Part shown: positions 18,743-26,843 of the stretch, piece by piece
Layout of the letters: every line of letters begins with the position of its first letter
How positions within the stretch are numbered: position 1 is the first letter of the stretch
Assembly: GCF_032917945.1 (NCBI RefSeq)
Contig: NZ_CP136624.1
Span: forward strand, 8,417,001-8,481,000
DNA from: Bradyrhizobium sp. sBnM-33
GTDB lineage: Bacteria > Pseudomonadota > Alphaproteobacteria > Rhizobiales > Xanthobacteraceae
DNA length: 64,000 nt
Direction of reading: 5' to 3'
Notes under the pieces: model-generated
Database searches by the model: none
Told to the model about the DNA's origin: nothing
What the model saw: the letters and a program-made list of their open reading frames with translations, nothing else
Made by a program: the position numbers and the translations under genes

Positions 18743-19597
18743 ATGCAGCCATCCGCAACGCTTCGACAGCGCGTTCAAGCCTTTCTTGCGGCCAATCCGG
18801 ACGAAGCGATCCTGCGCTGGATCTTCCGCAGCATCGTCACGATCACGATTGCTGTACTGGCGGCCGATCTCGCCGGTATGAATGGATGGATCGGCGCTAC
18901 CGATCCGGCCGTCGAGCGTAGGCAGGACACGCCTTCGCAGAACCTTCCCGATGCGGTGCCATCCATTCTGGCGCCGCTGGCGCCCGGCGACGACAAGCGC
19001 CTGACGCCACGGCCGCAAGCAGATGACGCGATGGCCAAGCCGATGAACTTCGAGCTGGTGGCTGGCGGCAAGCTGATGGCGACCGGCACAATCACGCCAG
19101 GGATTTCGGATGCGTTTGCAGCCGAGGTCGCCAAGCGCGGCGACTACATCAAGACGGTGGTGCTGAATTCGCCGGGTGGTTCGGTCAGCGATGCGTTGGC
19201 GATGGGACGGCTCATTCGAGACCGTAATTTCGGGACCGAGATCGAGGCTGGCAAGCACTGCGCCTCATCCTGCCCGCTGGTGTTCGCCGGCGGCGTCGAG
19301 CGCCGGGTCGGCGACAAGGCAATCGTCGGCGTGCATCAGGTCGCGGCGCTCGGCACCACAGCCGGCCTGCCCCGCGACGAGATGAACGTGGCGCAAAATA
19401 TCTCGGCGCGGTGCCAGCGCTATCTCGGCGACATGGGTGTGAACCTGCAAGTCTGGGTGCATGCGATGGAGACGCCGCACGACAAGCTTTTCGTGTTCAA
19501 GCCCGATGAATTGAAGTCGCTCAATCTGGCAACGGCCACAGGGACGGCACCTTCCGCCTCGGCGCCCCGCCCGGCGCCGTCGAAGGTGCGATCGTAG
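18743..19597 (+). CDS. membrane-anchored ClpP-like periplasmic protein (COG3904 type)
   Basis: The 284-residue protein has one N-terminal membrane anchor (about residues 30-50) and a ClpP/crotonase-fold domain: TVVLNSPGGSVSDALAMGRL (about 140-158), GKHCASSCPLVFAGGVERRV and GVHQVAA. The layout is that of predicted periplasmic COG3904 proteins, related to SppA/NfeD-type serine proteases, with the SSC segment as the likely active-site region. Whether it is an active protease is unknown. It begins 8 bases after the membrane protein gene and is followed by a small membrane protein gene. Confidence 0.8.
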   Translation: MQPSATLRQRVQAFLAANPDEAILRWIFRSIVTITIAVLAADLAGMNGWIGATDPAVERRQDTPSQNLPDAVPSILAPLAPGDDKRLTPRPQADDAMAKPMNFELVAGGKLMATGTITPGISDAFAAEVAKRGDYIKTVVLNSPGGSVSDALAMGRLIRDRNFGTEIEAGKHCASSCPLVFAGGVERRVGDKAIVGVHQVAALGTTAGLPRDEMNVAQNISARCQRYLGDMGVNLQVWVHAMETPHDKLFVFKPDELKSLNLATATGTAPSASAPRPAPSKVRS

Positions 19598-19651
19598 ATC
19601 GGGGAACCATACCTCGACCTCGGCGTTAGTGACCGGTCACGGAGGTATCGC

Positions 19652-19858
19652 ATGCAGACGTTTGTCGGAATGGTTTTGGGCGCGTTGCTGCTGGTTTTCG
19701 GCGTCTATGTCTACGATTCCATGCGGACGTCGAGCGTCGCCAGCGGCCAGGTCGCGCAGGCCAATCGCACCCTCGTCAATTGGGATGTCGCGGCGGAGGA
19801 CTGGAAGGCGCTGAAGACGCGTGCCCACGACGATTGGGTCAAGATCACGTCGCGATGA
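19652..19858 (+). CDS. small single-span membrane protein
   Basis: A 68-residue protein with one N-terminal membrane span (VGMVLGALLLVFGVYVYDSM) and a short polar tail containing a WDVAAEDWKALK helix. It is preceded by GGAGG and followed by a bidirectional terminator, both arguing for a real gene. Homologous small proteins of unknown role occur in rhizobia. Confidence 0.65.
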   Translation: MQTFVGMVLGALLLVFGVYVYDSMRTSSVASGQVAQANRTLVNWDVAAEDWKALKTRAHDDWVKITSR

Positions 19859-19892
19859 TTCCTCGGTAATTTCCTGGCGAGATCGTCACAGC

Positions 19893-19930
19893 ATTCAAAC
19901 GCCGTCGTCCCCCGGACGACGGCGTTTTGA
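19893..19930. terminator. bidirectional terminator
   Basis: A perfect 14 bp stem (AAACGCCGTCGTCC at 19,897-19,910, CCC loop, GGACGACGGCGTTT at 19,914-19,927) with TTTTG on one side and AAAC on the other lies between the converging small membrane gene and the DsbA gene. It can end both. Confidence 0.8.
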
Positions 19931-19936
19931 TGCGCG

Positions 19937-20611
19937 CTAATTGCTCTTCTTCGCCTTGCGCGCGTCGGCAATCGCCATCTCGAACTCCGCCATGGTCAGG
20001 ATGCCCGGCACGCGGAACTTGCCGACGATGAAGGACGGCGTTCCCTTGAATCCGAATGCCACTGCCTGATCGTGGTTGCGGGCGAGAATGGTGTCGATTG
20101 CCTTCGCATTCGAACTGAGATCGCGATTGAGGCGGTCCATATCGATGCCGGCGCCTGCCACCAGTTCGCGGATGCGCGGCTCGGTCAATCTTGAACTGAC
20201 GCCGATCAACGCCTCGTGCGCCGGCAGGTACTTGTCCTGATACTTGGCGGCGAGCGCCACCCGCGCCGCGTACTTTGAGACGTCGCCCAGGATCGGCCAG
20301 TCCTTCAGCACCAGACGGACCTTGCCGTCGTCCTGCACCACCTGCTGGATCTCGGGCGCGATCTTGCGGCAGTAGGGACAGTTGTAGTCGAACCATTCGA
20401 CGATGTTGATGTCGCCGTCGAGATTGCCGGTCGCGGGAGCGTCGGGGTCGCGTAGCACCAGGGCTTCGGTCAGGACGTCATCGCCTTGCGCGAACGCCGG
20501 ACGTGACGGGGCGCTGGCGCCAAGCAGGGCTGCGCCTGCACCGAGGAGGCCAAGCGCTTCGCGCCGCGTCGGGCCTGGGATCGTCCCGGCCGGATTATTC
20601 GATCGCTTCAT
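19937..20611 (-). CDS. DsbA family thiol:disulfide oxidoreductase, Tat-exported
   Basis: A 224-residue periplasmic thioredoxin-fold protein. The N-terminus has a twin-arginine signal (TRREALGLLGAGAALLG, ending AFA-QG). The active site is FDYNCPYCRK, and the late cis-proline loop is GTPSFIVG. It resembles DsbA/DsbG-like Com1 proteins and should oxidise or isomerise disulfides in exported proteins. I take the ATG at 20,611; the frame continues upstream into the TauE gene without family character. A dsbB gene at 26,046-26,606 could supply oxidising power. Confidence 0.9.
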   Translation of the reverse strand: MKRSNNPAGTIPGPTRREALGLLGAGAALLGASAPSRPAFAQGDDVLTEALVLRDPDAPATGNLDGDINIVEWFDYNCPYCRKIAPEIQQVVQDDGKVRLVLKDWPILGDVSKYAARVALAAKYQDKYLPAHEALIGVSSRLTEPRIRELVAGAGIDMDRLNRDLSSNAKAIDTILARNHDQAVAFGFKGTPSFIVGKFRVPGILTMAEFEMAIADARKAKKSN

Positions 20612-20642
20612 CTGGGCCTCGCGAAGGGCTGCATTTTCCTGT

Positions 20643-21431
20643 CTACGACTGAGATAGGGATATGTTACGCGCCACCATATAGAGCGCCACGGCAATAATG
20701 ACCACGGCGAACACGATGTTGAGTGCACCGCGGCGCTCGGCGAGGTGCCGCGCCGAACGTGTGCCGGCCAGTCCGCCGGCGAGACCGCCCGCCACGAACA
20801 GTCCTGCCAATGCCCACGACACCAATCCGGACCAGGCATAGCTCGCGGCCGTGGTCAGGCCGAATGCGGTGACCGCCACCAGCGAGGAGGAGACCGCGTT
20901 CATGATCGGCATGCCGGTTGCCAGCATCAGGGCCGGCACGATCAAAAATCCGCCGCCGATGCCGAAGAATCCCGACACTGTTCCGGTGGCGAGGCCGAGA
21001 GCGACAATGGCCGGCATGTTCGCCATCGAGACCTTGACGTCAGGCAAGCCAATCCGCGACCGCGTCTTCAGCATCAACAGCGCGATGACGATCATCACCA
21101 GCGCGAACAGCGCCAGCAGCTTCTGGCCGTCGACCATTTTGCCGAGGATCGATCCGCCGAAGGCGCCGGCCATGCCGGCGGCGGCGAAGATCAGCGCGCA
21201 GGACCAGATCACGGTGCCGCCGCGCGCATGGTTGGACAGGTTGAGCGCGGCGTTGGCGGCCACTGCGATCGCACTGGTGCCGATCGCCATATGAGGCTCC
21301 GCCACGCCGACCACATAGACCATCAGCGGCACGGCGAGTATCGAGCCGCCGCCGCCGACCAGGCCGAGCGAGAACCCGACCAGCATCCCCGACGCCAGTC
21401 CCAGCACGCCTTGCGCGGTGGAGATGATCAA
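20643..21431 (-). CDS. TauE/SafE family sulfite/sulfoacetate exporter
   Basis: A membrane protein of about 262 residues with the TauE/SafE (DUF81) signature GFSLGLVGGGGSILAVPLM near the N-terminus and its inverted repeat FGIGGGFLIVPALMLATGM in the second half, giving about eight spans. The family exports sulfite or other organosulfur anions. Start is uncertain: no ATG fits, so I use a TTG at 21,431 ahead of IISTAQGVLG; a TTG at 21,500 or an internal ATG at 21,386 are alternatives. It is 31 bases upstream of the DsbA gene on the same strand, so the two may form an operon. Confidence 0.85.
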   Translation of the reverse strand: MIISTAQGVLGLASGMLVGFSLGLVGGGGSILAVPLMVYVVGVAEPHMAIGTSAIAVAANAALNLSNHARGGTVIWSCALIFAAAGMAGAFGGSILGKMVDGQKLLALFALVMIVIALLMLKTRSRIGLPDVKVSMANMPAIVALGLATGTVSGFFGIGGGFLIVPALMLATGMPIMNAVSSSLVAVTAFGLTTAASYAWSGLVSWALAGLFVAGGLAGGLAGTRSARHLAERRGALNIVFAVVIIAVALYMVARNISLSQS

Positions 21432-21527
21432 GTTGAAAGACTCTGTTGCACGGCACGACCATAGAAGGATTTTCTGCAGATCGCCATGGCCGCAGCACAA
21501 AGCTGCACTGCAATACCCATCGGCCGA

Positions 21528-22004
21528 TCAGGCTGCGACATGCCCCCTCTCTGGCGATGCGCCCTCACGGCTAGTCAGTGCCATCAGTGTGCCGGTCATG
21601 GTCGCGATCAGGGTCTCCTTGCCGTCATGCGTCGCATAGGCGCGGGCCTCGCATACCGTCAGCGTACGGCCGGGCTTGACGATGCTGGCGCGGAACGCGA
21701 AGCGCTCGCCGCGCGCCGGCGCCAGCAGGTTGGTCTTGAATTCCACGGTGAGGACCCCCGCACCCGGCGGCATCAGCGTGAAGGCGGCGACGCCGCAGGC
21801 ATTGTCGAGCGCAGCCGTGATGATGCCGGCGTGGATGAAGCCGTGCTGCTGGGTGAGATCGAGCGAATAGTCCATCGCGAGATCGGCCTCGCCCGGCTCC
21901 AGCCGCGCGATGGATATGCCGAGCGTCTTCATCGCGCGCTGCTGCTCGAACATCTCGGTCGCGACCGCGCGATAATCCGGGTTCTTCGGCTGGTAGCGTG
22001 ACAT
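21528..22004 (-). CDS. PaaI-type hot-dog thioesterase
   Basis: The 158-residue protein has the PaaI/DUF4442 hot-dog pattern: HGFIHAGIITAALDNACGVAAF (the helix with HxGxxxxxxD) and VLTVEFKTNLLAPARGERF. It should hydrolyse acyl- or aroyl-CoA. It starts only three bases after the stop of the next thioesterase gene upstream (22,008), so both are translated from one transcript, divergent from the TetR gene. Confidence 0.85.
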   Translation of the reverse strand: MSRYQPKNPDYRAVATEMFEQQRAMKTLGISIARLEPGEADLAMDYSLDLTQQHGFIHAGIITAALDNACGVAAFTLMPPGAGVLTVEFKTNLLAPARGERFAFRASIVKPGRTLTVCEARAYATHDGKETLIATMTGTLMALTSREGASPERGHVAA

Positions 22005-22007
22005 TGG

Positions 22008-22433
22008 TCACGCCATCGCCGGTTCGAGATGCCGCATGGCGGCGTCGCGGATCACGGGCGCGAACGGAATCGACTTGCGCGCCTGCCGGTCCAGGTGGAC
22101 GCCGATGGATTCGCAAGTGGCGGCGATCTCGCCGGTTTCGGCGTTACGCATCTCGTGGACGAAGCGGATCGACTTGTCGCGAACCTCGAGCACCCGGCTC
22201 CTGACCTCGACGATGTCGCCGGCCAGCAGTTCGCGCTTGTAGCTGATGTTCTGCTGCACGGCGGCCATGCCGCGGCCGGAGTTGCGCAAGTACGACGGCG
22301 TCAGCCCGAGCCGGGCGAACAGATTCCAGTTCGCCTCGTCGAACTTGCCGACATACCACATGATGTTCATATGCCCGACATGATCGCATTGCCACGGATA
22401 GACCGTGCCGCGATAGGTCGCGTCCGTCTCCAT
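22008..22433 (-). CDS. 4HBT-type acyl-CoA thioesterase
   Basis: A 141-residue hot-dog thioesterase. VYPWQCDHVGHMNIMWYVGKFDEA is the YbgC/4-hydroxybenzoyl-CoA thioesterase active-site region with the conserved D..GHMN, and ISYKRELLAGDIVEVRS is the usual central strand. It probably releases free acid from a short or branched acyl-CoA. It is the first gene of a two-thioesterase operon, with two palindromic operators between it and the divergent TetR gene, so TetR control is likely. Confidence 0.85.
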   Translation of the reverse strand: METDATYRGTVYPWQCDHVGHMNIMWYVGKFDEANWNLFARLGLTPSYLRNSGRGMAAVQQNISYKRELLAGDIVEVRSRVLEVRDKSIRFVHEMRNAETGEIAATCESIGVHLDRQARKSIPFAPVIRDAAMRHLEPAMA

Positions 22434-22461
22434 CGTTGCCCCCGCTGTCTTGTCTCTGCTG

Positions 22462-22514
22462 CTGATACGGTAGCGTATCAGACCATCTCCGGGTTAGCAA
22501 TACGGCACCGTATC
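22462..22514. promoter_or_regulatory. paired TetR operator GATACGGYASCGTATC
   Basis: Two palindromes share the core GATACGG-YA-SCGTATC: CTGATACGGTAGCGTATCAG at 22,462-22,481 (8 bp arms) and AATACGGCACCGTATC at 22,499-22,514 (6 bp arms), centres 35 bp apart. They lie in the 102-base gap between the divergent thioesterase and TetR genes, the classic place for an autoregulatory TetR operator. Confidence 0.75.
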
Positions 22515-22535
22515 AACACTCGGTGAGACCGGACC

Positions 22536-23132
22536 ATGAGCGATGCCAAAGGAGAGGCGCGAACCGGAGATGCGCGCGCCGGCGAGGTTCGCCACGAGAG
22601 CTGGATCGAGGCCGGTTTTCAGGAAATCGCCCGAACCGGGGTTGAGGGCGTGCGGGTCGAGGTGCTGGCCAAGAACCTCGGCGTCACCAAGGGCGGCTTC
22701 TACCGCCGCTTCCGCGACCGCGCGGGCCTGCTGGACGCCATGCTGCAGCACTGGAGCGCGGGCCGCATCGCCGCGATCGAGAAACAGACCACCCTCGACG
22801 GCACCACCGCCCGCGAGCGGCTGAAGGCGCTGATCACGCTTTATTCCCAGCGCATGAATACCGAGGCCATGGCGGTCGAGCTCGCGATCCGGCAATGGGC
22901 CCGCTCCGACGAGCTGGCCGCAAATGCGGTGGCGAGCGTGGACGTCGCGCGGCTGAAGAATGTCGGGCATCTCTATCGCGCGACGGGACTGACGGCCGAG
23001 GAGGCCGACGCGCAGGCGTTCCTGTTCTACTGTTTCGTGTTCGGCCAGAGTCTGCTGTTTCTCGAACGGGGCCAGCGCAAGCGCGCGCAACTGGTGGCGA
23101 AGTCGGCCGAAACATTGCTCCGCGAGATATAG
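22536..23132 (+). CDS. TetR/AcrR family regulator
   Basis: A 198-residue regulator with the TetR helix-turn-helix at about residues 40-62 (VEVLAKNLGVTKGGFYRRFRD) and an unassigned C-terminal ligand domain. It is divergent from the two thioesterase genes and lies 22 bases after the second of two matching palindromes, so it probably represses itself and the thioesterase operon until an acyl-CoA or acid binds. Confidence 0.9.
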   Translation: MSDAKGEARTGDARAGEVRHESWIEAGFQEIARTGVEGVRVEVLAKNLGVTKGGFYRRFRDRAGLLDAMLQHWSAGRIAAIEKQTTLDGTTARERLKALITLYSQRMNTEAMAVELAIRQWARSDELAANAVASVDVARLKNVGHLYRATGLTAEEADAQAFLFYCFVFGQSLLFLERGQRKRAQLVAKSAETLLREI

Positions 23133-23158
23133 GCGCGGCCGAAGCTTCCGGCCGCGCC
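23132..23158. terminator. hairpin between TetR gene and converging gene
   Basis: A perfect 10 bp inverted repeat, GGCGCGGCCG (23,132-23,141) and CGGCCGCGCC (23,149-23,158), overlaps the end of the TetR gene. There is no T-run, so it may be only a weak terminator. Confidence 0.4.
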
Positions 23159-23173
23159 CACGTCGATTGCTGG

Positions 23174-23662
23174 CTAGGCCGAGCCCTTCAGCTTCTTGTT
23201 GCATTCGCTGTAATAGCCGCCGCCCTTCTGGATCCACTTCATCCCGCCATTGGCGTTGCTGGCCTTGTTGGCGTTGTATTGATCGAGGCAGGTGTTGAAG
23301 CGCTGCTTCGTCGCCGTCTCCTTCGAATATTTTGCATCCACGGCGTTCGGATAGACCGCAGGACCTGACGGCGCGGCAGGCGCCGCAGCTTCCTTGGCTT
23401 CCTTCTTGGATTCTTTCTTGGCGGCTTCCTTCGGCTCCCCGGCGGGTGCTGCCGCTGCCGCCGGAGCGGGCGCGGCGTCGGCTCCGCACTGGGCTTTCCG
23501 GAAGTCGTTCCACTTCTGGCCGCCGAGCGTGCCGGCGGCCTTCGCGGCCTGGTATTTGGCGCTGCATTCCTGCGCCGTCAGGGCATTCGCCTGCGAGGTC
23601 ATTGCAAACCCAGCCAATGCCGACAGCGCAAACGCGCCCAGTATTTTTGCTTGAATAGTCAT
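23174..23662 (-). CDS. secreted duplicated cysteine-pair protein, unknown function
   Basis: A 162-residue exported protein with a signal peptide (about 1-27, ending SQANA). Two similar modules surround an Ala/Lys/Glu-rich linker. Module 1 is ECSAKYQAAKAAGTLGGQKW then FRKAQC; module 2 is CLDQYNANKASNANGGMKW then GGGYYSEC. Each has a cysteine pair and a GG-x-KW core, suggesting a duplicated disulfide-bonded domain. I do not recognise a function; the family appears common in Bradyrhizobium. Start taken at the ATG at 23,662 because the signal peptide begins there. Confidence 0.78.
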   Translation of the reverse strand: MTIQAKILGAFALSALAGFAMTSQANALTAQECSAKYQAAKAAGTLGGQKWNDFRKAQCGADAAPAPAAAAAPAGEPKEAAKKESKKEAKEAAAPAAPSGPAVYPNAVDAKYSKETATKQRFNTCLDQYNANKASNANGGMKWIQKGGGYYSECNKKLKGSA

Positions 23663-23945
23663 CCCTGGTCTCCTTAGGGCAGCAGTCATCTGCGACAACC
23701 ATCCTAGCGCAACCACAGCTTGCGACAACGCATCGAGCCACCTCTGTCATAAAAATTTTCTGGCACCGAGCCTGCGCGATCCGCCGTCGCATTCAGCCCG
23801 CGTTCAGCCAAGACCGGGAGATGTTTGTGCAGACATTGTGCAGGCCTCCTCCCTGCATTGCTGCAATCGCGTGGCGCATTTGTCCGGTGCAGGCGGATTT
23901 GCCATAAGGCGCGTGAGCTTGATCCCCGCCTCGATATCCTCCGCT

Positions 23946-24998
23946 ATGGCCGATCGCGCCAAGATTCTCGGTACGCTCGAGACGCTCGTCATCGGTGCCG
24001 CCGGCGGCCTGCTGTTTTTGTGGCTTAACCTGCCGGGCGGGTTGATCTCCGGCGCGATGGCCGCGGTGGGCATCGCCGCGCTGGCAGGGCGGCCGGTCAC
24101 CATGCCGGCGATCCTGACGCAAAGCGTTTTGGTGCTGCTCGGCATCACGCTGGGCTCGCTGGTGTCGCGGCAACTGATCCAGCACATGAGCGCCTATCCC
24201 CTGACCATCGGCCTGTTGGCGCTGGCGACATTCTGCTCGACCTTCGGCTCGAGCTTGTATCTGCAGCGCGCGCACGGCTGGGACCAGACCTCGGCGCTGC
24301 TGGCGGGAAGCCCCGGCGCGCTGTCGCAGATCACCATGCTCGCCGCCGAGAAGGGCGCCGACGTCGCGGCGATCGCGGTGGTGCAGACCATGCGGGTGAT
24401 CATCCTGACCGCCGCCCTGCCGCTGCTACTCGCATTGACCGACATCGCGCCGACGGCGCCGGCGGAAGTCGCCAGTCTCGTCGCCTCGCCGCTCGAACTC
24501 GCCGTGCTGGCGGCGGCAGCCGTCGCCGCAGCCCTGCTGCTGCGGCTCGCCAAATTTCCTGCGAGCTGGATGTTCGGCGCGATGATCGCCTCCGCCGCGC
24601 TGCACGGCACCGGCCTGATCGAGGGCGGCCTGCCGCCCTGGATGCGCGGCGTGGCGCTGGTCGGCATCGGCGCCGTGATCGGCACGCGCTTTGCGCGGAT
24701 CAGCAAGTCGACGCTGCTCAGCCATATCAATGCCGGGCTCGGCTCGTTCGCCGTCGCGATTCTGATCTCCGCCATTTTCGTCACGGTGATCATGCTGGCC
24801 ACCGATGTGCGCTTCGCCGACGTCGTTGTCGCGTTTGCACCAGGCGCGATGGACGCCATGCTGGCGCTGGCGCTCACGCTGCATATCGATCCGATCTTCG
24901 TCGGCGCCCATCATCTGTCGCGCTTCGTGTTCGTCTCGATCACGACACCGGGAATCATGCACCTGTTCGGCCGCCCGCAGGAGGATGTGGACGATTGA
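23946..24998 (+). CDS. AbrB-type membrane protein (PF05145 family)
   Basis: A membrane protein of about 350 residues with about ten spans in two similar halves, each ending with a conserved loop: GSPGALSQITMLAAEKGAD and FAPGAMDAMLALAL (the AxxPGxxxxM pattern). This is the family named 'AbrB / putative ammonia monooxygenase', which despite the name is a predicted transporter. No real link to ammonia oxidation is implied. The ATG at 23,946 is the natural start; the frame extends upstream without membrane character. A kilobase of intergenic repeats follows. Confidence 0.8.
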   Translation: MADRAKILGTLETLVIGAAGGLLFLWLNLPGGLISGAMAAVGIAALAGRPVTMPAILTQSVLVLLGITLGSLVSRQLIQHMSAYPLTIGLLALATFCSTFGSSLYLQRAHGWDQTSALLAGSPGALSQITMLAAEKGADVAAIAVVQTMRVIILTAALPLLLALTDIAPTAPAEVASLVASPLELAVLAAAAVAAALLLRLAKFPASWMFGAMIASAALHGTGLIEGGLPPWMRGVALVGIGAVIGTRFARISKSTLLSHINAGLGSFAVAILISAIFVTVIMLATDVRFADVVVAFAPGAMDAMLALALTLHIDPIFVGAHHLSRFVFVSITTPGIMHLFGRPQEDVDD

Positions 24999-25020
24999 GG
25001 GCGGCCCCCCGACCTATCCA

Positions 25021-25127
25021 CGTCATTGCGAGCGCAGCGACTTGTCCGCCGAAGCCTTGGCGAAGGCGGAAGCAATCCATCTAACCCCGTGCTGAACCAT
25101 GGATTGCTTCGCCACGCTCGCAATGAC
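25021..25127. repeat. palindromic intergenic repeat, second CGTCATTGCGAGCG copy
   Basis: Starts CGTCATTGCGAGCGCAGCG and closes with GGATTGCTTCGCC...CTCGCAATGACG, matching the copy at 1,071-1,154 but with an extra CTTGTCCGCCGAAGCC / GGCGAAGGCGGA hairpin inserted. Confidence 0.85.
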
Positions 25128-25152
25128 GGGCGGAGATAGCGCCACCCACCAC

Positions 25153-25256
25153 TGTCATCCCCGCGAAGGCGGGGGATCCAGTACGCCGCGGCTTCTCGGT
25201 TCAATCACTGGCGTCTCTGGAATACTGGGTCGCCCGGTCAAGCCGGGCGATGACAA
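25153..25256. repeat. palindromic repeat, TGTCATCCCCGCGAAGG type
   Basis: TGTCATCCCCGCGAAGGCGGG followed by GATCCAGTA, and at the other end AATACTGGGTCGCC then GCCGGGCGATGACA. The outer ends TGTCATC / GATGACA are complementary. This matches a common interspersed repeat of Bradyrhizobium-type genomes as I know them. Confidence 0.75.
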
Positions 25257-25309
25257 CTGAGTATGACTTCGCAATCTCGCGACATGAACTGCCCGAGGTT
25301 TGCTCTTAA

Positions 25310-25700
25310 CTCCCACCCTCCTGATCAGAGGGCGCAGGGAAGACCGGGTGCGCGCCGCACCCGCGGTCTCGTGTGCAATTTGCGCACTAAGAACACGCAC
25401 ACGAGCATACAGGTACAGCGGGAGCATCCCGGCCTTCCCTGCGCAATGGCTTTACGGCTTACTTCGTGCTCTTCCCGGTGAACGGCTTTCTTGCCACCGT
25501 CGTCCCCGAGAAGCTTCGCTTCCAAAGGACTTAACGCCAGCACCGCGGCGCCAGAACCACACGACTTCGCCGTACGCGTCAGGCGCGTACGTCTATCGCG
25601 CCATCCGCGTCCATCGCATCTCACCGCACGTTCGTGACGATGGCCAACGCCCCTCATCTGCCGTGAGACAGGCGGAGTTATGCGGCTGATTTGGGTGAGA
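25310..25700. repeat. long interspersed repeat mimicking a coding region
   Basis: This stretch reads through in several frames (for example AAPAVSCAICALRTRTRAYR) but the 'protein' has no domain. I recognise it as a repeat family often mis-annotated as hypothetical proteins in Bradyrhizobium and Rhodopseudomonas. It lies between other repeats and has no ribosome site. Confidence 0.55.
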
Positions 25701-25811
25701 ACGAAAGCGGAATATTTTTGATTCTTTTTGTTTCCTGGGCTTGACACGATTTCGGAAAATCAGAACTGATTTGCCCGTCGCGCAGTCACAGACGAGATCA
25801 CAGATGTTAGA

Positions 25812-25912
25812 CCTCATTCTGAGGAGCTGCGCAGCAGCGTCTCGAAGGATGTATGGCACGAGCCGGGCCACATGGTTCGAGACGCGCGAAGACGCGCTCC
25901 TCACCATGAGGA
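25812..25912. repeat. palindromic repeat, CCTCATTCTGAGGAGC type
   Basis: Left end CCTCATTCTGAGGAGCTGCG through GTCTCGAAGGATG, right end GGTTCGAGACGCG through CGCTCCTCACCATGAGG. The outer CCTCAT/ATGAGG ends and the inner GAGC/GCTC parts pair as a long imperfect hairpin. Confidence 0.75.
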
Positions 25913-25922
25913 TTGAAAACTG

Positions 25923-26036
25923 TAGGTGGGCAAGCGGAAGCGTGCCCACCATCGAGATCGTACGATTGGGAATGAATGGTGGGCACGGCGCTAGCGCGCC
26001 TTTGCCCACCCTACGGCGCTAGCGGCCTTTGCCCAC
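25923..26036. repeat. GTGGGCA / TGCCCAC repeat cluster
   Basis: The motif GGTGGGCA or its complement TGCCCACC occurs five times in about 110 bases, with the unit GGCGCTAGCG(C)GCCTTTGCCCACCCTA in two near-identical tandem copies next to dsbB. Probably the end of another interspersed palindromic family. Confidence 0.65.
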
Positions 26037-26045
26037 CCTATGGCG

Positions 26046-26606
26046 CTACGAGGTTACCCGCTTGGCCGACACGATGCCCCACACGGCGATCACCGCCATC
26101 GCCAGCGAGATCAGCACGTTGTAGCCGGCTAGCGAGAGCCCGAGGAAGCGCCACTGCACCTCGTCGCAGCGGATCACCTTCACCGTGTCGAGACGCTGCA
26201 GCAGCGTGCCGGCGCTGCCGAGATCGGCCAGCGGGCCGGAGCAATCGGTCGGTCCCGGCCAGAATTGCCACTCGACGCCGGCGTGATAGCCGCCGAGCCA
26301 GGCATTGGCGAGCGCAGCGAGCAGCAGCACCGTGAACCCGGCCAGCGCCACCTGCCGCGGTGCCCCGCGCGAAGCGGCAAAGGCGACCACGAGGCCGAGC
26401 GGGACCGCCAGATAATAGGCGTAGCGCTGTTCGAGGCAGAGCGGACAGGGGCGGACATCCAGCACGAGTTGGAAGAACCAGGCGCCCGCCAGCGTCGCCG
26501 CGGCGACGACCGCGATCGCCAGTGCTGCAACGACGACCGGATCGGCGGGATGGCGCGCATGCGACGAATGGAGGGCATCTGACGTCACGGATGTTCTCCG
26601 GAGCAT
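26046..26606 (-). CDS. dsbB: disulfide bond formation protein B
   Basis: A 186-residue inner-membrane protein with four spans. The first periplasmic loop has the CxxC pair RPCPLCLEQR, and the second loop has a separated cysteine pair (GPTDCSGPLAD and KVIRCDEVQW). This is the DsbB layout: it takes electrons from DsbA and passes them to quinone. A DsbA-like gene lies 6 kb away on the same strand. Start at the ATG at 26,606; homology begins about 20 residues in. Confidence 0.9.
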   Translation of the reverse strand: MLRRTSVTSDALHSSHARHPADPVVVAALAIAVVAAATLAGAWFFQLVLDVRPCPLCLEQRYAYYLAVPLGLVVAFAASRGAPRQVALAGFTVLLLAALANAWLGGYHAGVEWQFWPGPTDCSGPLADLGSAGTLLQRLDTVKVIRCDEVQWRFLGLSLAGYNVLISLAMAVIAVWGIVSAKRVTS

Positions 26607-26758
26607 GGGTGCATGCTCAAAATAGGCATCAGCCTCCTATCCCGCCACTGCCCAGGTGTCGAGACACCCACAATCACTTCCACGCGGGTTGACCCGGAAG
26701 CGCCGCCCGCTATATTCCGCCGGCTTCGCCGCACCGGCCCTCCGGCCCGCGACCGAAG

Positions 26759-26843
26759 GCCCCTGTGGCGGAACTGGTAGACGCGCTCGACTCAAAATCG
26801 AGTTCCGCAAGGAGTGCTGGTTCGATTCCGGCCAGGGGCACCA
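26759..26843 (+). tRNA. tRNA-Leu (CAA)
   Basis: The 85-base gene folds as a class II tRNA: acceptor GCCCCTG / CAGGGGC, anticodon stem CTCGA / TCGAG around the loop CTCAAAA giving anticodon CAA, a short variable arm, T-arm GGTTCGATTCC and encoded CCA. It reads UUG. Its 3' end is the attachment site of an integrated element: the last 16 tRNA bases plus one recur at 43,241-43,257. Confidence 0.95.

Noticed and set aside
25300..25689. 129-residue frame between the repeats
   Set aside because: Recognised as an interspersed repeat often mis-annotated; no ribosome site, overlapping frames on both strands and no domain.
25021..26036. CRISPR array
   Set aside because: Repeats are of different families and irregular spacing; no equal spacers or cas genes in the window.
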